A stretch of 64,000 nt of DNA from Tritrichomonas musculus (Eukaryota > Parabasalia > Tritrichomonadida > Tritrichomonadidae): the NCBI GenBank assembly GCA_039105265.1, contig JAPFFF010000027.1:124001-188000 (forward strand), given 5' to 3'. Positions 50,319-59,057 of the stretch are shown here, one piece after another. Every line of letters begins with the position of its first letter. Position 1 is the first letter of the stretch. Made by a program: the position numbers and the translations under genes. The notes under the pieces are model-generated. The model had not been told where the DNA came from, did no database searches, and saw nothing but the letters and a program-made list of their open reading frames with translations.

Positions 50319-52613
50319 ATGTCAAAACAAGATAAAAATAATTCATCTGATAGCTTTGAATTAGATTTAAGTAATATTGATGATGAAACTATATTTGATA
50401 GTGAGGTATCTAAACCTGATGATGATGAAGAACTAGAGGACCCGATAGATTATTTTAAGAACACGTTTCTCAGTACATATAAACTAGAACACCCCAATGA
50501 TTTAATTAATTTGTTGTATTTGATACAAAACAATGAATATACAGGAAGAAGTGTGGGAAAGATTCGTGAAATGAAAGTCAAGTTTCGTCGATTTTTTTCA
50601 TTGATGAACAAAATCAATGCAGGTATTAAAAGTAAAGGCAATCGATTCCTTAGTTTAAAAGAGTACACAACAGATAAAAAAAGTCTTGATATCATTATCA
50701 ATTACTTCAATACTGTTGTCAATGATGATTTGAATTATAGTTCTGATGGTTTTCGTTCATCACCCATCAAACCACCGAGAAAGAGTCAAACACCACAAAC
50801 CAACAAAGGAAGAAGAAAGAGAACAAGCATACATGAACCAACACTTGATACTAATAAACGAAGAACACCAAGAAGAAAACGCATAACTCCGAGTGATTCT
50901 GATGAAAATGACTCGACAATACAATTGCCTAAAGACAGTGAAGATTCATTACTTAATATAACATTAAGCGAATCAGATTCTGAGTCATTAATATTGAAAA
51001 ACGATGATTTATCTGATTCTTTTATTGAACCATCAAAGGAACACAATAAAAATAATTTTTCAACTAATAAAATGGCAGACGACAACAACAATAATAACGG
51101 ACCTCTTCAATCATTATATGATGATGAATTAGATGATTGGCAAGATGATACTGAAGCAGCAACCGAAGCATACAGATATACAAGAACACCTTCAAAACAA
51201 CCATACAGATATGTTGATAATGAAGAAGAAGCACAAGAAATTAAATCACCTTTTGCAAGGAAATACAAAGGATATGCAGAAGATAACAAAGCAGATGATG
51301 AAATACTTGATGAATTAATAAGAAATGCAAAGCAACCCTCAAAGAATACTCGCGGACGTCGTGATAAAAAAGATATGCCTCTTGTTAACTCAACATTAAA
51401 GGATTCATTTGACAAGCTTGAAATACCTCGGGTTGGTGGTAATATATCCTATTACAGAGATAAATTTATTGATATGATTATTAACGGAAACTTCAGAATC
51501 AAATACATTCCGAATGCAGCTTGTCGTGATACAGCTATTGAATACTGTAAGAATTCAGTTGACAAAGACGGTAAACCAAGATATCGTTTATTACCAGAAA
51601 ATGCCAAAGACCCGTTAGGAAACTCAATAACAGACTTGAACGGTGATAAAGTTGATGATGTTATTTTAATTGATAGGAACGGTAATCCTTCAATCATTAA
51701 CGGATACAAGCTTGTATTTGCTTCTCCTTACAAGAAAGTTTGGAAATCTGTTATTAAAACAAAACAAGAAAGAAAAGAAATGCCGTTCAATAAATGGATT
51801 CAATCATTATTTGATAAAGATATCAAGAAAATTGATTGGGATGCTGGTCAATACAAATTAACAAAGGGAAAAGAAATGCAAGAGCTAGAAAATTTTTACG
51901 GTCCTATGGGTCTGGGAAAAGCAAGAGTCAGCAAACGTATTACACCAAGTTCTTATTGGTCATCAATCTTTTCTAAAGTCTGGAAAGTGTATTGGAATGA
52001 CGAACAATTCTTTGTATTATCTCCTTTGAAGAAACTCATCAATTACCTTGCTGTATCAAATATGTTATTTGCTTATCTCTTTGATGCTCCTTTCAAAGAA
52101 CTAATTCAAGACAATAAGTTCAATGGAAAGATATTAACATATGAACAATGGATATATTGGAAACAACAGAACAATAAAGAATATGTTTCAGTATTAGGAA
52201 AGAATGTTCAATCATATGTTGAGAAGATTATTGATAAAGCTATTGATATCACATCAGGAGAATTAAAGGCTGAACCAAGTAATTGGGGTAAACAATTTAC
52301 TGAATTAATGCATTACATTGATTATGTTGTCTTTGGTGTTGGTTTCAATGTTGATGTAAGTAAGCAAGAAGGATATAACAGGTTGAAACGAAATGCAGAA
52401 GGAATTAAAGAAGCATCGCCAGAAGATATTAAGAACGTTAAAGATAATTTCATTAAACGAATCTCTGCAGCAATAGAAAGAGATATATATCCAAATTGTG
52501 GATACACAGCATTCAAAGCACAACTTAAAGAAAGCAAATTGCAGAACAAAAATAAATATGATAATTTTGCTGTTAATCTTAAACCATTACATCAAAGAAT
52601 GAATAATGAATAA
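50319..52613 (+). CDS. Conserved Maverick core protein (DxNxDG-containing), segment B
   Basis: 764 residues. The N-terminal ~250 residues are acidic/Ser-rich and basic low complexity (RRTPRRKRITPSDSDENDS), possibly a separate protein, because MADDNNNNNGPLQSLYDDE near 51072 is a plausible internal start. The conserved part includes DLNGDKVDDVILIDRNGNPSIINGY and KQERKEMPFNKWI, matching the element-A protein at 42972, and a long helical C-terminus. Presence in both elements next to structural genes suggests a virion or assembly role. It ends base-to-base with the convergent gene at 52614. Confidence 0.65.
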   Translation: MSKQDKNNSSDSFELDLSNIDDETIFDSEVSKPDDDEELEDPIDYFKNTFLSTYKLEHPNDLINLLYLIQNNEYTGRSVGKIREMKVKFRRFFSLMNKINAGIKSKGNRFLSLKEYTTDKKSLDIIINYFNTVVNDDLNYSSDGFRSSPIKPPRKSQTPQTNKGRRKRTSIHEPTLDTNKRRTPRRKRITPSDSDENDSTIQLPKDSEDSLLNITLSESDSESLILKNDDLSDSFIEPSKEHNKNNFSTNKMADDNNNNNGPLQSLYDDELDDWQDDTEAATEAYRYTRTPSKQPYRYVDNEEEAQEIKSPFARKYKGYAEDNKADDEILDELIRNAKQPSKNTRGRRDKKDMPLVNSTLKDSFDKLEIPRVGGNISYYRDKFIDMIINGNFRIKYIPNAACRDTAIEYCKNSVDKDGKPRYRLLPENAKDPLGNSITDLNGDKVDDVILIDRNGNPSIINGYKLVFASPYKKVWKSVIKTKQERKEMPFNKWIQSLFDKDIKKIDWDAGQYKLTKGKEMQELENFYGPMGLGKARVSKRITPSSYWSSIFSKVWKVYWNDEQFFVLSPLKKLINYLAVSNMLFAYLFDAPFKELIQDNKFNGKILTYEQWIYWKQQNNKEYVSVLGKNVQSYVEKIIDKAIDITSGELKAEPSNWGKQFTELMHYIDYVVFGVGFNVDVSKQEGYNRLKRNAEGIKEASPEDIKNVKDNFIKRISAAIERDIYPNCGYTAFKAQLKESKLQNKNKYDNFAVNLKPLHQRMNNE

Positions 52614-53732
52614 TTAATTTAAATCAAAACCTCCATTATTGTTATTATTATTATTATTATTTTTGTCATTTGGGTCTGAAACGATTCTAAAACTATAACG
52701 TTTTGTTGATTGTGGTTGTTGCTTCTGGTCTTGCTGATTATCAAGTGAAGTTGACAAGTCTTCAAAAGTATCATTATTTATGTTTTGTTGTCGTTCAGAA
52801 TAATTTGATGTCTTATTAGGATTTGGTGTTTCAAAATAAAAGCCTTGTGATTGATTTTGATTTCTTACATGCCAATCGTCTTCAATTTCCATAGGTTCAT
52901 AGCTTGTTGGATAATTTGGTTTTGTACTTATGGCTGATGCTGAAAAATGAACTTTGTTATCATTTTCTTTTGATTTATGCTTTCTTGGTGGATTGGGAGT
53001 TAATGATTTAATATTTTCTGTTGTTTCATTTGCTGTTGTTTCGTTATCGGGTTTTATATTTGGTTTGAATATAGGATATTCAGTGAATATAGTATCATTT
53101 CGAAAACCTAAATGTGCAGGTTTCTTCGGTTTATAATTCGTATTTTGATTTAAATCGTTCATTGTTTGTATTCTAATATCATTGGTGTCAGAACCTGGTT
53201 CTGTGTTATCATAGAAATCAATTATCGGTATTAAGTTTGGATTATCATAAACGGTGAATGATATATATGTTTTATTTGCATTAGGATTATAACCTGTATC
53301 AGCTGCAGTAATTATATTATTAAATGCATTCATGAATACCTCATAAGTAAAAGCGAAATTTACTCTATTAAAATAAGCTTCACCATCATATTCTACATAA
53401 TAATTTGTTATATCTTTAGGTGTGTTATCATTTAATAATACAAATACAGGTTCTTGAAATCCTGGTAGTATCTTTCGTATAAATATGTATGACGGACTAT
53501 AAATTCCATCACCAATTAAATATAACATCCATGCAGGTCTAGTCGTTAATGTTGTACCTTTATAAATACTTTGAACTTGCCTCGGAAATGTAAAAGTTGA
53601 TGGAAAAATATAAATTGACCTTGATTCAGTAGTCGTAATCATAGCAAATGCAATCGGTGCTACACCATTAATTTTATAATTACTCATATCAGCCAATTGA
53701 TTCGGATTTAAATAAAATACATGAGAATCCAT
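52614..53732 (-). CDS. Unknown segment-B protein with low-complexity tail
   Basis: 372 residues. The N-terminal ~190 residues look folded and beta-rich (SIYIFPSTFTFPRQVQSIY, PAWMLYLIGDGIYSPSYIFI, TYISFTVYDN). The rest is disordered: Thr/Asn-rich, then Gln-rich, ending in a run of Asn encoded by an ATT/GTT repeat on the plus strand. No family recognised. It follows the 53745 gene after 12 bases on the same strand, so the capsid, integrase, unknown and this gene form one tightly packed cluster. Confidence 0.6.
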   Translation of the reverse strand: MDSHVFYLNPNQLADMSNYKINGVAPIAFAMITTTESRSIYIFPSTFTFPRQVQSIYKGTTLTTRPAWMLYLIGDGIYSPSYIFIRKILPGFQEPVFVLLNDNTPKDITNYYVEYDGEAYFNRVNFAFTYEVFMNAFNNIITAADTGYNPNANKTYISFTVYDNPNLIPIIDFYDNTEPGSDTNDIRIQTMNDLNQNTNYKPKKPAHLGFRNDTIFTEYPIFKPNIKPDNETTANETTENIKSLTPNPPRKHKSKENDNKVHFSASAISTKPNYPTSYEPMEIEDDWHVRNQNQSQGFYFETPNPNKTSNYSERQQNINNDTFEDLSTSLDNQQDQKQQPQSTKRYSFRIVSDPNDKNNNNNNNNNGGFDLN

Positions 53733-53744
53733 TTTGAATAGTCA

Positions 53745-54125
53745 TTAATAAATCAAAAGACAACTGAATATAAATGATTCAGGTTCAATAACGTTTCCTT
53801 TCATATCTGTGAACCATAAATGATATTCTTTTTTTGTGTTGTTCAGACACTCATATTTTCTGTATTTGGTTTGTCGTCTGTTAGCAAGCATAATGAAATG
53901 GTCACAGAAAGGCATGAATTCAACTATATCTGAATGAACCATCAAATCACCAACAATATGTTGATTGACAACAGCACCACAATACTTAACAACAATGTAC
54001 TTCTTGTTGCGACTATAAACGAAATCATCAGGAAGATTAAAATCTTTTGTTTGTGTGTGATAGTATCGTTTTGTGATTGGCAACTTCGTTGACTCAAGCT
54101 TTGCTTGTGATTGTTTAGCTTTCAT
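53745..54125 (-). CDS. Unknown small segment-B protein
   Basis: 126 residues. A basic N-terminus is followed by a compact beta-rich domain (YIVVKYCGAVVNQHIVGDLMVHSDIVEF, FCDHFIMLANRR) and an aromatic-rich end (YHLWFTDMKGNVI). The fold looks globular, but no motif of the Maverick cysteine protease (His, Cys in the right order) is clear. Its start overlaps the end of the integrase at 54115 by 11 bases. Confidence 0.55.
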   Translation of the reverse strand: MKAKQSQAKLESTKLPITKRYYHTQTKDFNLPDDFVYSRNKKYIVVKYCGAVVNQHIVGDLMVHSDIVEFMPFCDHFIMLANRRQTKYRKYECLNNTKKEYHLWFTDMKGNVIEPESFIFSCLLIY

Positions 54126-55191
54126 TTTGCGTTTTATAAGTCAAAAAGAATACTTTATAATCATCATTCAAAGCATCTATTGACGAACAAACATATTTTG
54201 TGTACATGATTGGAACTGTTATTATTGTTTTGTTCTTCAGTGTTTTGTTAGTTTGACGCAAAGGATTTAATAGTTTACATTTAACGTTTCCTGATTCATA
54301 ACAAATGAATTCAGCAAGTTCATTGAACACTCTTCTTCGCTTTTCATGTTTCTTTTCTGTTTTTCCGTAATCGGTGTGAATGAGTATTATATTTTTGGGT
54401 TTATATGACAGAAGACCTTTAAATCGTTGTTTTTGTTGAATCTCTTTCAATTGCATTGATTTGGCTCTAATGTATTGCCATTCAAGGTCGCGGTCATCTT
54501 GCATCTGTTGAGGTGTTAGATAAATGTATTTTGATTGTCGTTTGTCAAGGTATTCATCAGTTTCTTCGTCAAATGACGTGTATAAAGGATTCAATAAGCG
54601 AAGAGATGAATGAGGAGTGTTATTGTACCATTCAACCGTTTGTTGTATCAATACATTGTTTGTCATTCGTTGTTGTGATTCACCGAAAGCATTTCGTAAT
54701 GTTCTGATTACGGCATCAACACATTTATGTGCATTCGTGAAAGGTGAATCATCAATGATTAACTTTATTTTGTTTGGTGCTTTGACTTTAATTGACGGTT
54801 TGTTTGTTTGATATAGCTCTTCACCGTTGCAATAGTCTTTGAATGTATTTGATATAAAAGCCTTTTCACCATCACATTTAATTGTTTCAATTCTGATATT
54901 CCTTTTATTGACTAGTTTATCAATTACTTTGATTACATAAAACACAGATTTGTAATCAATTGGTTCAACAATTAAGTATTTGGTGTTTACATTGATAAGA
55001 ACAAGATAAGCTTTGTTTAACGCAAACATTATATCCATTTCCCAACAATGAGGCTCAAATGAGAAGTCAGGTTTTGATAGTTTCTTTACTGTTTTCAATT
55101 GGTAATCCTTAATATAGGGCTCAGTTTTAATGTTTGTGTCTTTGATGTACTTGTATTTAGATTTGAAAGAATAGTTGATTGATTCATTCAT
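54115..55191 (-). CDS. Maverick integrase 2 of segment B
   Basis: 358 residues. Catalytic core acids: Asp53 (WEMDIMFALNKAYLVLINVNTKY), Asp107 (IKCDGEKAF) and Asp159 (HKCVDAVIRTLRNAFG) in place of the usual Glu, as in element A. WYNNTPHSSL follows. The C-terminus is basic and includes KRRRVFNELAEF. Shorter than the element-A enzyme because the long N-terminal extension is missing. Its ATG overlaps the TGA of the capsid gene (ATGA), so expression must be coordinated with it. Confidence 0.85.
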   Translation of the reverse strand: MNESINYSFKSKYKYIKDTNIKTEPYIKDYQLKTVKKLSKPDFSFEPHCWEMDIMFALNKAYLVLINVNTKYLIVEPIDYKSVFYVIKVIDKLVNKRNIRIETIKCDGEKAFISNTFKDYCNGEELYQTNKPSIKVKAPNKIKLIIDDSPFTNAHKCVDAVIRTLRNAFGESQQRMTNNVLIQQTVEWYNNTPHSSLRLLNPLYTSFDEETDEYLDKRQSKYIYLTPQQMQDDRDLEWQYIRAKSMQLKEIQQKQRFKGLLSYKPKNIILIHTDYGKTEKKHEKRRRVFNELAEFICYESGNVKCKLLNPLRQTNKTLKNKTIITVPIMYTKYVCSSIDALNDDYKVFFLTYKTQNES

Positions 55192-56684
55192 TTGAATCGC
55201 AAAAATAAAGCTATTGGGAAAGCATGATAATCAACTTTCTGTGAAGGAATGATTAAACCTTGTCTTAAAATGTCTTCAATTCCTTGTCTTGTAGCTTCAC
55301 AAACTCCAAAGCCTTGCATATTAGATTTACAAGCTGTGATGGTCATTCGATTAACTGTTAATGTTGCTGTTTGAGCAGAATAAGTTTCTTTCAATAATTG
55401 AGCTCTTGCATCATGATATTCATTAACAACTCTGAGAGCTGATTTAGCAACTGTTTTCTCAATTTGCCAAACATAATACTTTCCATCGTTGTGGGTCAAT
55501 GGTGGTTTTGTGTAATCTGGATTTGCTAAACAAATTTCTTCATCAGTTGCTGTTGGTTTGAGGTCTAATTTTGCGAACTCTTCTGCTGTATAACTGAAAT
55601 ACATTGAAAGGTCTGTTGCAATATCATCATAAGTATATGAACCATCGCTTCCAAAGTTATATTGCTCACCAATTCTATAAGTGAGTTTATATTTGATTGG
55701 TGCAGGTGTTGGTTCAGGTGATGGTGATGGTTCTGGTTTATCTTCTTCTTCTGGTGATGGGTCAGGTGTTGGTGATGGTGATGGTGGTACAGGTGTTGGT
55801 GTTGGTGATGGGTCTGGTGACGGAGTTCCTGGACCTGGAATCACTGCTTGATTACCGATTTGTGTGAATTGATGACGAAGATGACCACGGGCTTTGATTT
55901 CCTTTAATCTATCGAGTTCATCCATCGATATTGAATCATTATCTTCAAGAAATACTTTCGCTTCTGCAACTGTGAAAGGGTCTAATACTGCCCAAACAAG
56001 ACCAGCGGGACTAACTTGAAAACGAATTGATAAATCACCAATGATTCCGTTAGGGAATAAATCAAATGCTTGTAAAGCAAGCAAATCATCAAAAGGAACA
56101 TTCAAATCAAATTCGACTTCGCTTCTTCCTGTGTTCTTAAATGAATTCAAATTAACATAAGCTCCTGCATGTGTCTGTGAATAGTTGCTGACGTTTTCCC
56201 ACAATGAATGAACGAATCTGCGGCGTTTCTTCTCGGCTTCTGGTTTAACTGAAGAATATAAGAAGCCTTCACGAATGCATTCATTCTGTTGGTATCCGAC
56301 ATTGACATTATTATGAAGAATCTCTAACCTGTCAAACAACTGATTTGATGATTTGAAACCGACAAATAATTTATATAAATTGTATGGGTCATCGATTTCA
56401 TTTAATTTACTCATATCTGTATTCAATGATAAATCTAATTTAACGTGAAATGTTAAGAAACCTTTATCAATATCACTGACGAAGTGGTCAGGATGTGTTA
56501 AACTTATTTGCGAATACTGCCCTTGATGAAATGGAGCTGGTTGGTCATGACAGTCAACAGTTCTAAATGAAAATGAACGTGTTCCGTCATTAACATTAAT
56601 CATGTTTCTCATCTCTTCAAATGCATGAAGAACGTTTCCTGTTTCAGTGCGAAGGTTATGAGCTCTTTCGTTTCGGTATAACAT
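55188..56684 (-). CDS. Maverick major capsid protein (double jelly-roll type, predicted)
   Basis: 498 residues. The first ~280 residues carry features I associate with Maverick capsid proteins: an N-terminal RNMINVNDGTRSFSF, a conserved LTHPD, YKLFVGFKSSNQLFDRLEIL, VGYQQNECIREGF, and a Pro before IGDLSIRF. A long Pro/Ser/Thr linker (about 282-331) follows, then a second beta-rich part (SALRVVNEYHD, TLTVNRMTITACKS). It would form the particle shell. Fold assignment is from pattern and context; no structure was compared. It is divergent from the pVI-like gene across 49 bases. Confidence 0.7.
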   Translation of the reverse strand: MLYRNERAHNLRTETGNVLHAFEEMRNMINVNDGTRSFSFRTVDCHDQPAPFHQGQYSQISLTHPDHFVSDIDKGFLTFHVKLDLSLNTDMSKLNEIDDPYNLYKLFVGFKSSNQLFDRLEILHNNVNVGYQQNECIREGFLYSSVKPEAEKKRRRFVHSLWENVSNYSQTHAGAYVNLNSFKNTGRSEVEFDLNVPFDDLLALQAFDLFPNGIIGDLSIRFQVSPAGLVWAVLDPFTVAEAKVFLEDNDSISMDELDRLKEIKARGHLRHQFTQIGNQAVIPGPGTPSPDPSPTPTPVPPSPSPTPDPSPEEEDKPEPSPSPEPTPAPIKYKLTYRIGEQYNFGSDGSYTYDDIATDLSMYFSYTAEEFAKLDLKPTATDEEICLANPDYTKPPLTHNDGKYYVWQIEKTVAKSALRVVNEYHDARAQLLKETYSAQTATLTVNRMTITACKSNMQGFGVCEATRQGIEDILRQGLIIPSQKVDYHAFPIALFLRFK

Positions 56685-56733
56685 TTATGATTGAATAAAA
56701 AGGAAATAAATCACTTTTATCATTAATTAAATT
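56685..56733. promoter_or_regulatory. Bidirectional promoter between capsid and pVI-like genes
   Basis: Only 49 bases separate the two divergent start codons. TTATCATTAATTAAATT lies just before the plus-strand ATG, and TATTCAATCATAA before the minus-strand ATG. Both resemble the trichomonad initiator (TCA with following T/A and TCATTA). The same divergent pair in element A is separated by 56 bases. Confidence 0.45.
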
Positions 56734-56988
56734 ATGGGCGTAGGTATATTCAACAAAATCAAGAACGCATTTAAATCAATTGGCGGTAAAGTTAAATCAT
56801 TTGCTCAGAAAGCAGTTAAAGCAATTCCAAAAGTTGTTGATGTTGGAAAGCAAATCATGGACAGAGTTAAACCGATTACACAATTCATTCCTGGTGTTGG
56901 TCAGGTTGTTGACGCAATTGATACAGGTTTAAATGTTGCTGACAGAGTTGGGAGATTTGGTAAATCAATATTGAATGAAGTTAAATGA
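56734..56988 (+). CDS. Small pVI-like capsid-associated protein, segment B
   Basis: 84 residues: basic amphipathic helix (GIFNKIKNAFKSIGGKVKSF), then VKAIPKVVDVGKQIMDRV and a Gly/Val-rich FIPGVGQVVDAIDTGLNVADRVG segment. The pattern suits membrane-active minor capsid proteins of the adenovirus protein VI type. It corresponds to the element-A gene at 45580 in position and character, although residue identity is low. Confidence 0.55.
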   Translation: MGVGIFNKIKNAFKSIGGKVKSFAQKAVKAIPKVVDVGKQIMDRVKPITQFIPGVGQVVDAIDTGLNVADRVGRFGKSILNEVK

Positions 56989-57024
56989 AAAACAATGAAT
57001 TATAATGATTTAATATAATTATAA

Positions 57025-57501
57025 ATGAATGAAAACATTAATGAACTTAAAGTAATAAACGAAACCATTAATGAATCAAAAGTGTTTAAATCAGTTGAAG
57101 AGTTCAATTTGTTCTATCAAAAGAATATCGAGCAAATGAAATCACAAACGACTAACTATTTGAACAAGATTTATAAAATCATCACTAATGACGGTAATGA
57201 ATACAAAATCACTAAACGTAATTGTACAGACGGTAAACGATGTGGTGGCGACATTTATTTGAAGAAAGTTGGGAACACAATCACTAAAACACTTGAAAAC
57301 GACAACATCAAAGCTGATATATCACTAATGAAAGAATCATTAAATGAATTCACTGAACAAATCAATCAATTAAACAACAAAAATAAAATACTTGAAGAAC
57401 ATATCAATAAGCTTTCAAATGTTGTTGACCAACAATCAAAAGTCATTAATGAATATGTATTAAATGTTGTTGCTCCTGACAACCACCGAATGATTAAGTG
57501 A
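57025..57501 (+). CDS. Conserved Maverick coiled-coil protein, segment B
   Basis: 158 residues. FKSVEEFNLFYQKNIEQM and LNKIYKIITNDGNEYKITKRN match the element-A protein at 45171. The segment GKRCGGDIYLKKVG follows, and the C-terminal half is a coiled coil (EQINQLNNKNKILEEHINKL). It sits 36 bases after the pVI-like gene on the same strand, keeping the element-A order. Probably part of the capsid or assembly module. Confidence 0.65.
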   Translation: MNENINELKVINETINESKVFKSVEEFNLFYQKNIEQMKSQTTNYLNKIYKIITNDGNEYKITKRNCTDGKRCGGDIYLKKVGNTITKTLENDNIKADISLMKESLNEFTEQINQLNNKNKILEEHINKLSNVVDQQSKVINEYVLNVVAPDNHRMIK

Positions 57502-57693
57502 ATCATGATGATTTAATGATTTAGTCGTTTTTGGTGGTGGTTCATGAAATACATTACCTTTTTCATTATAACATTTCACTGTCGGTGCTGAGTTTATTTT
57601 TGTTCTCTTCTTTTGCATCGTTAATTGTAATCTATCAAAATAGTTTTTGTGTTTATCATCATGAACGGTTCTCATTTGATTAATAGCAGACAT
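57460..57693 (-). CDS. Small unknown segment-B protein
   Basis: 77 residues, basic and His/Lys-rich, with no recognised motif (MSAINQMRTVHDDKHKNYFD). Its 3' end overlaps the convergent coiled-coil gene. Its ATG lies 14 bases from that of the divergent gene at 57708, which favours a real gene pair driven from TTAATTGTTATTAA. Function unknown. Confidence 0.4.
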   Translation of the reverse strand: MSAINQMRTVHDDKHKNYFDRLQLTMQKKRTKINSAPTVKCYNEKGNVFHEPPPKTTKSLNHHDSLNHSVVVRSNNI

Positions 57694-57707
57694 TTAATTG
57701 TTATTAA
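57694..57707. promoter_or_regulatory. Very short divergent intergenic (TTAATTGTTATTAA)
   Basis: Only 14 bases separate two divergent ATGs. The sequence is near-palindromic. If both genes are expressed, their core promoters must overlap each other's coding starts. Confidence 0.3.
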
Positions 57708-57935
57708 ATGAGTGAACTAACAGAATACAAGAAAGAAATACCAGAATTAAAACGTATCAAACGAGGATTGAAAGAAAAGTGTTATGATTACAAACAATGT
57801 CTCAACAATATCAAATCAGGAATGTTAGGCTCTGATGGTCTTGCCGTTCGTGAGTCTCTTATCGAAGACATCAACAGCCTCAAAAATAAGGTTCATCAAC
57901 TTGAGAAAGAATTAAATGAATTGTCTAATAAATGA
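57708..57935 (+). CDS. Small coiled-coil protein of segment B
   Basis: 75 residues, almost entirely helical and charged, with a heptad pattern at the C-terminus (INSLKNKVHQLEKELNELSNK). The last 11 bases overlap the convergent gene at 57925. No family recognised; it could be an assembly or accessory protein near the element terminus. Confidence 0.45.
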   Translation: MSELTEYKKEIPELKRIKRGLKEKCYDYKQCLNNIKSGMLGSDGLAVRESLIEDINSLKNKVHQLEKELNELSNK

Positions 57936-58131
57936 GTTCTTCAAGTTCAGCAATTAATTCAGCAGGACCGTTGAATTTCTTTAGTTGTTCAATAAAGTGA
58001 TTTATCTCTTTTAGTACTTCATCTATGATATCATCATTATCGTAGAGGTATTTTAAAGCGGGTCTCCATCCTTTTAGCTTTTTATTGATTCTATTAATGA
58101 GAGTGCTTAATGTTTCGGCTTGGTTTGACAT
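57925..58131 (-). CDS. Small helical protein at the right end of segment B
   Basis: 68 residues, helical (LSTLINRINKKLKGWRPALKYL, VLKEINHFIEQLKKF). Starts at an ATG 8-14 bases after an A/T tract and ends overlapping the 57708 gene. Function unknown. It is the last Maverick-type gene before host DNA. Confidence 0.45.
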   Translation of the reverse strand: MSNQAETLSTLINRINKKLKGWRPALKYLYDNDDIIDEVLKEINHFIEQLKKFNGPAELIAELEELIY

Positions 58132-58325
58132 TATAAATTGCTGATAAAAAAATAAAAAATTTTTGAAAGTTCTATTTTTCGTTGTTGTTATTTTTGGTCA
58201 TTAGTCGTGTTGACGGTGGGCTTTAGCCCGACGGAAACCGACTGATATATACTACTAAACAAGTTCAAAGATGTAAATTCAAAGATGAAGATTCAAAGAT
58301 GAAGATTCAAAGATGAAGATCAAAA
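58132..58325. repeat. Segment B right edge with hairpin and 14-bp repeats
   Basis: GGGCTTTAGCCC (near 58218-58229) can fold on itself. From 58264 to 58319 the 14-base unit TTCAAAGATGAAGA occurs four times with one variant. The boundary between segment B and host DNA must fall in this stretch. Confidence 0.6.
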
Positions 58326-59057
58326 GTGGCGACCGTTAACTTTAAAATTTATCTGACCTCCCAAATCAACACCCTATCTCTCTCTCGTGCGATAAAATAT
58401 GGATCTGAAGATTATCTGATAACGAGCATTATTGGCAGTGCCAATGGCCATTATTTGAATGAATTCAAAAGAATTAGTTTTCCCGAAAATTCAGCAGTTA
58501 GTACTATTTATGAATATTCATTTTATTTATCTGGAGTTGAGACTATTTCTATTCCAGCGAGCTTAATTGAATTGAAGATAGGATGGTGTTGTTATACAGA
58601 TAATTTGACGAATATTATAATTCCAAAATCAAATAATCGATTTTTATATAAAGACAACAAGTATTTGCTTTCAAAAAGTGACCAACAAAATGAAGACTTT
58701 GACATTCTTTTGCTTGCTAGGCGAGATATCAAAGAAGCATTGATTCCATCTAGCGTTAAAATCATTTCTACTTGTGCATTCTTTTCATGCAAACATCTTT
58801 CAAAAGTTGAATTTGAAACAAATTCAAATTTGCAAACAATTGAAAATACGGCATTCTCAAATACCAATATCAAACAGATTTATATACCTTCAAGTGTTTC
58901 AACGATAAGTGATTGTGCTTTTCACTATTGTGAAAATCTTCAAATTTTAGAAATATCAGAAGAATCAAAGTTAAAATTTTTAAATATTTCATTTTTAAGA
59001 TCTTGTGATAAAGCCAATGTTATGATTCCACATAAAATAAAAATAATTAACTCATAG
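58326..59057 (+). pseudogene. BspA-like leucine-rich-repeat protein that has lost its start codon
   Basis: Frame of 243 codons with LRR_5/BspA-type repeats: FKRISFPENSAVSTIYEYSF, ALIPSSVKIISTCAFFSC, QIYIPSSVSTISDCAFHYC. Such proteins are highly expanded in trichomonads and many are displayed at the surface. It begins at GTG GCG with no in-frame ATG: a TGA at 58314 precedes it and the next codons lack Met. The N-terminus otherwise looks complete, so an original ATG was probably lost at the Maverick edge. The C-terminus ends early, after MIPHKIKIINS, without the membrane anchor found in some family members. Confidence 0.7.

Larger units (their letters stand above)
46205..58325. mobile_element. 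Maverick-type segment B (diverged, lacks PolB and ATPase)
   Basis: A second block of virus-like genes: structured RNA candidate, unknown protein, integrase with a stop, HNH nuclease, core protein, two unknown proteins, second integrase, complete capsid protein, pVI-like, coiled-coil and small terminal genes. Homologues of six element-A modules are present but well diverged. PolB, packaging ATPase and KilA-N are absent. Ends are approximate: the left joins the cut capsid gene of A and the right meets a host BspA-like gene. No convincing terminal repeats or target duplication were found. Confidence 0.75.

Noticed and set aside
46200-58256. AGTAGTATA at 46200 and its complement ending at 58256 as terminal repeats of segment B
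   Set aside because: Only about nine bases match. The left copy lies within the capsid reading frame of element A, and the flanking six bases differ, so chance is more likely.
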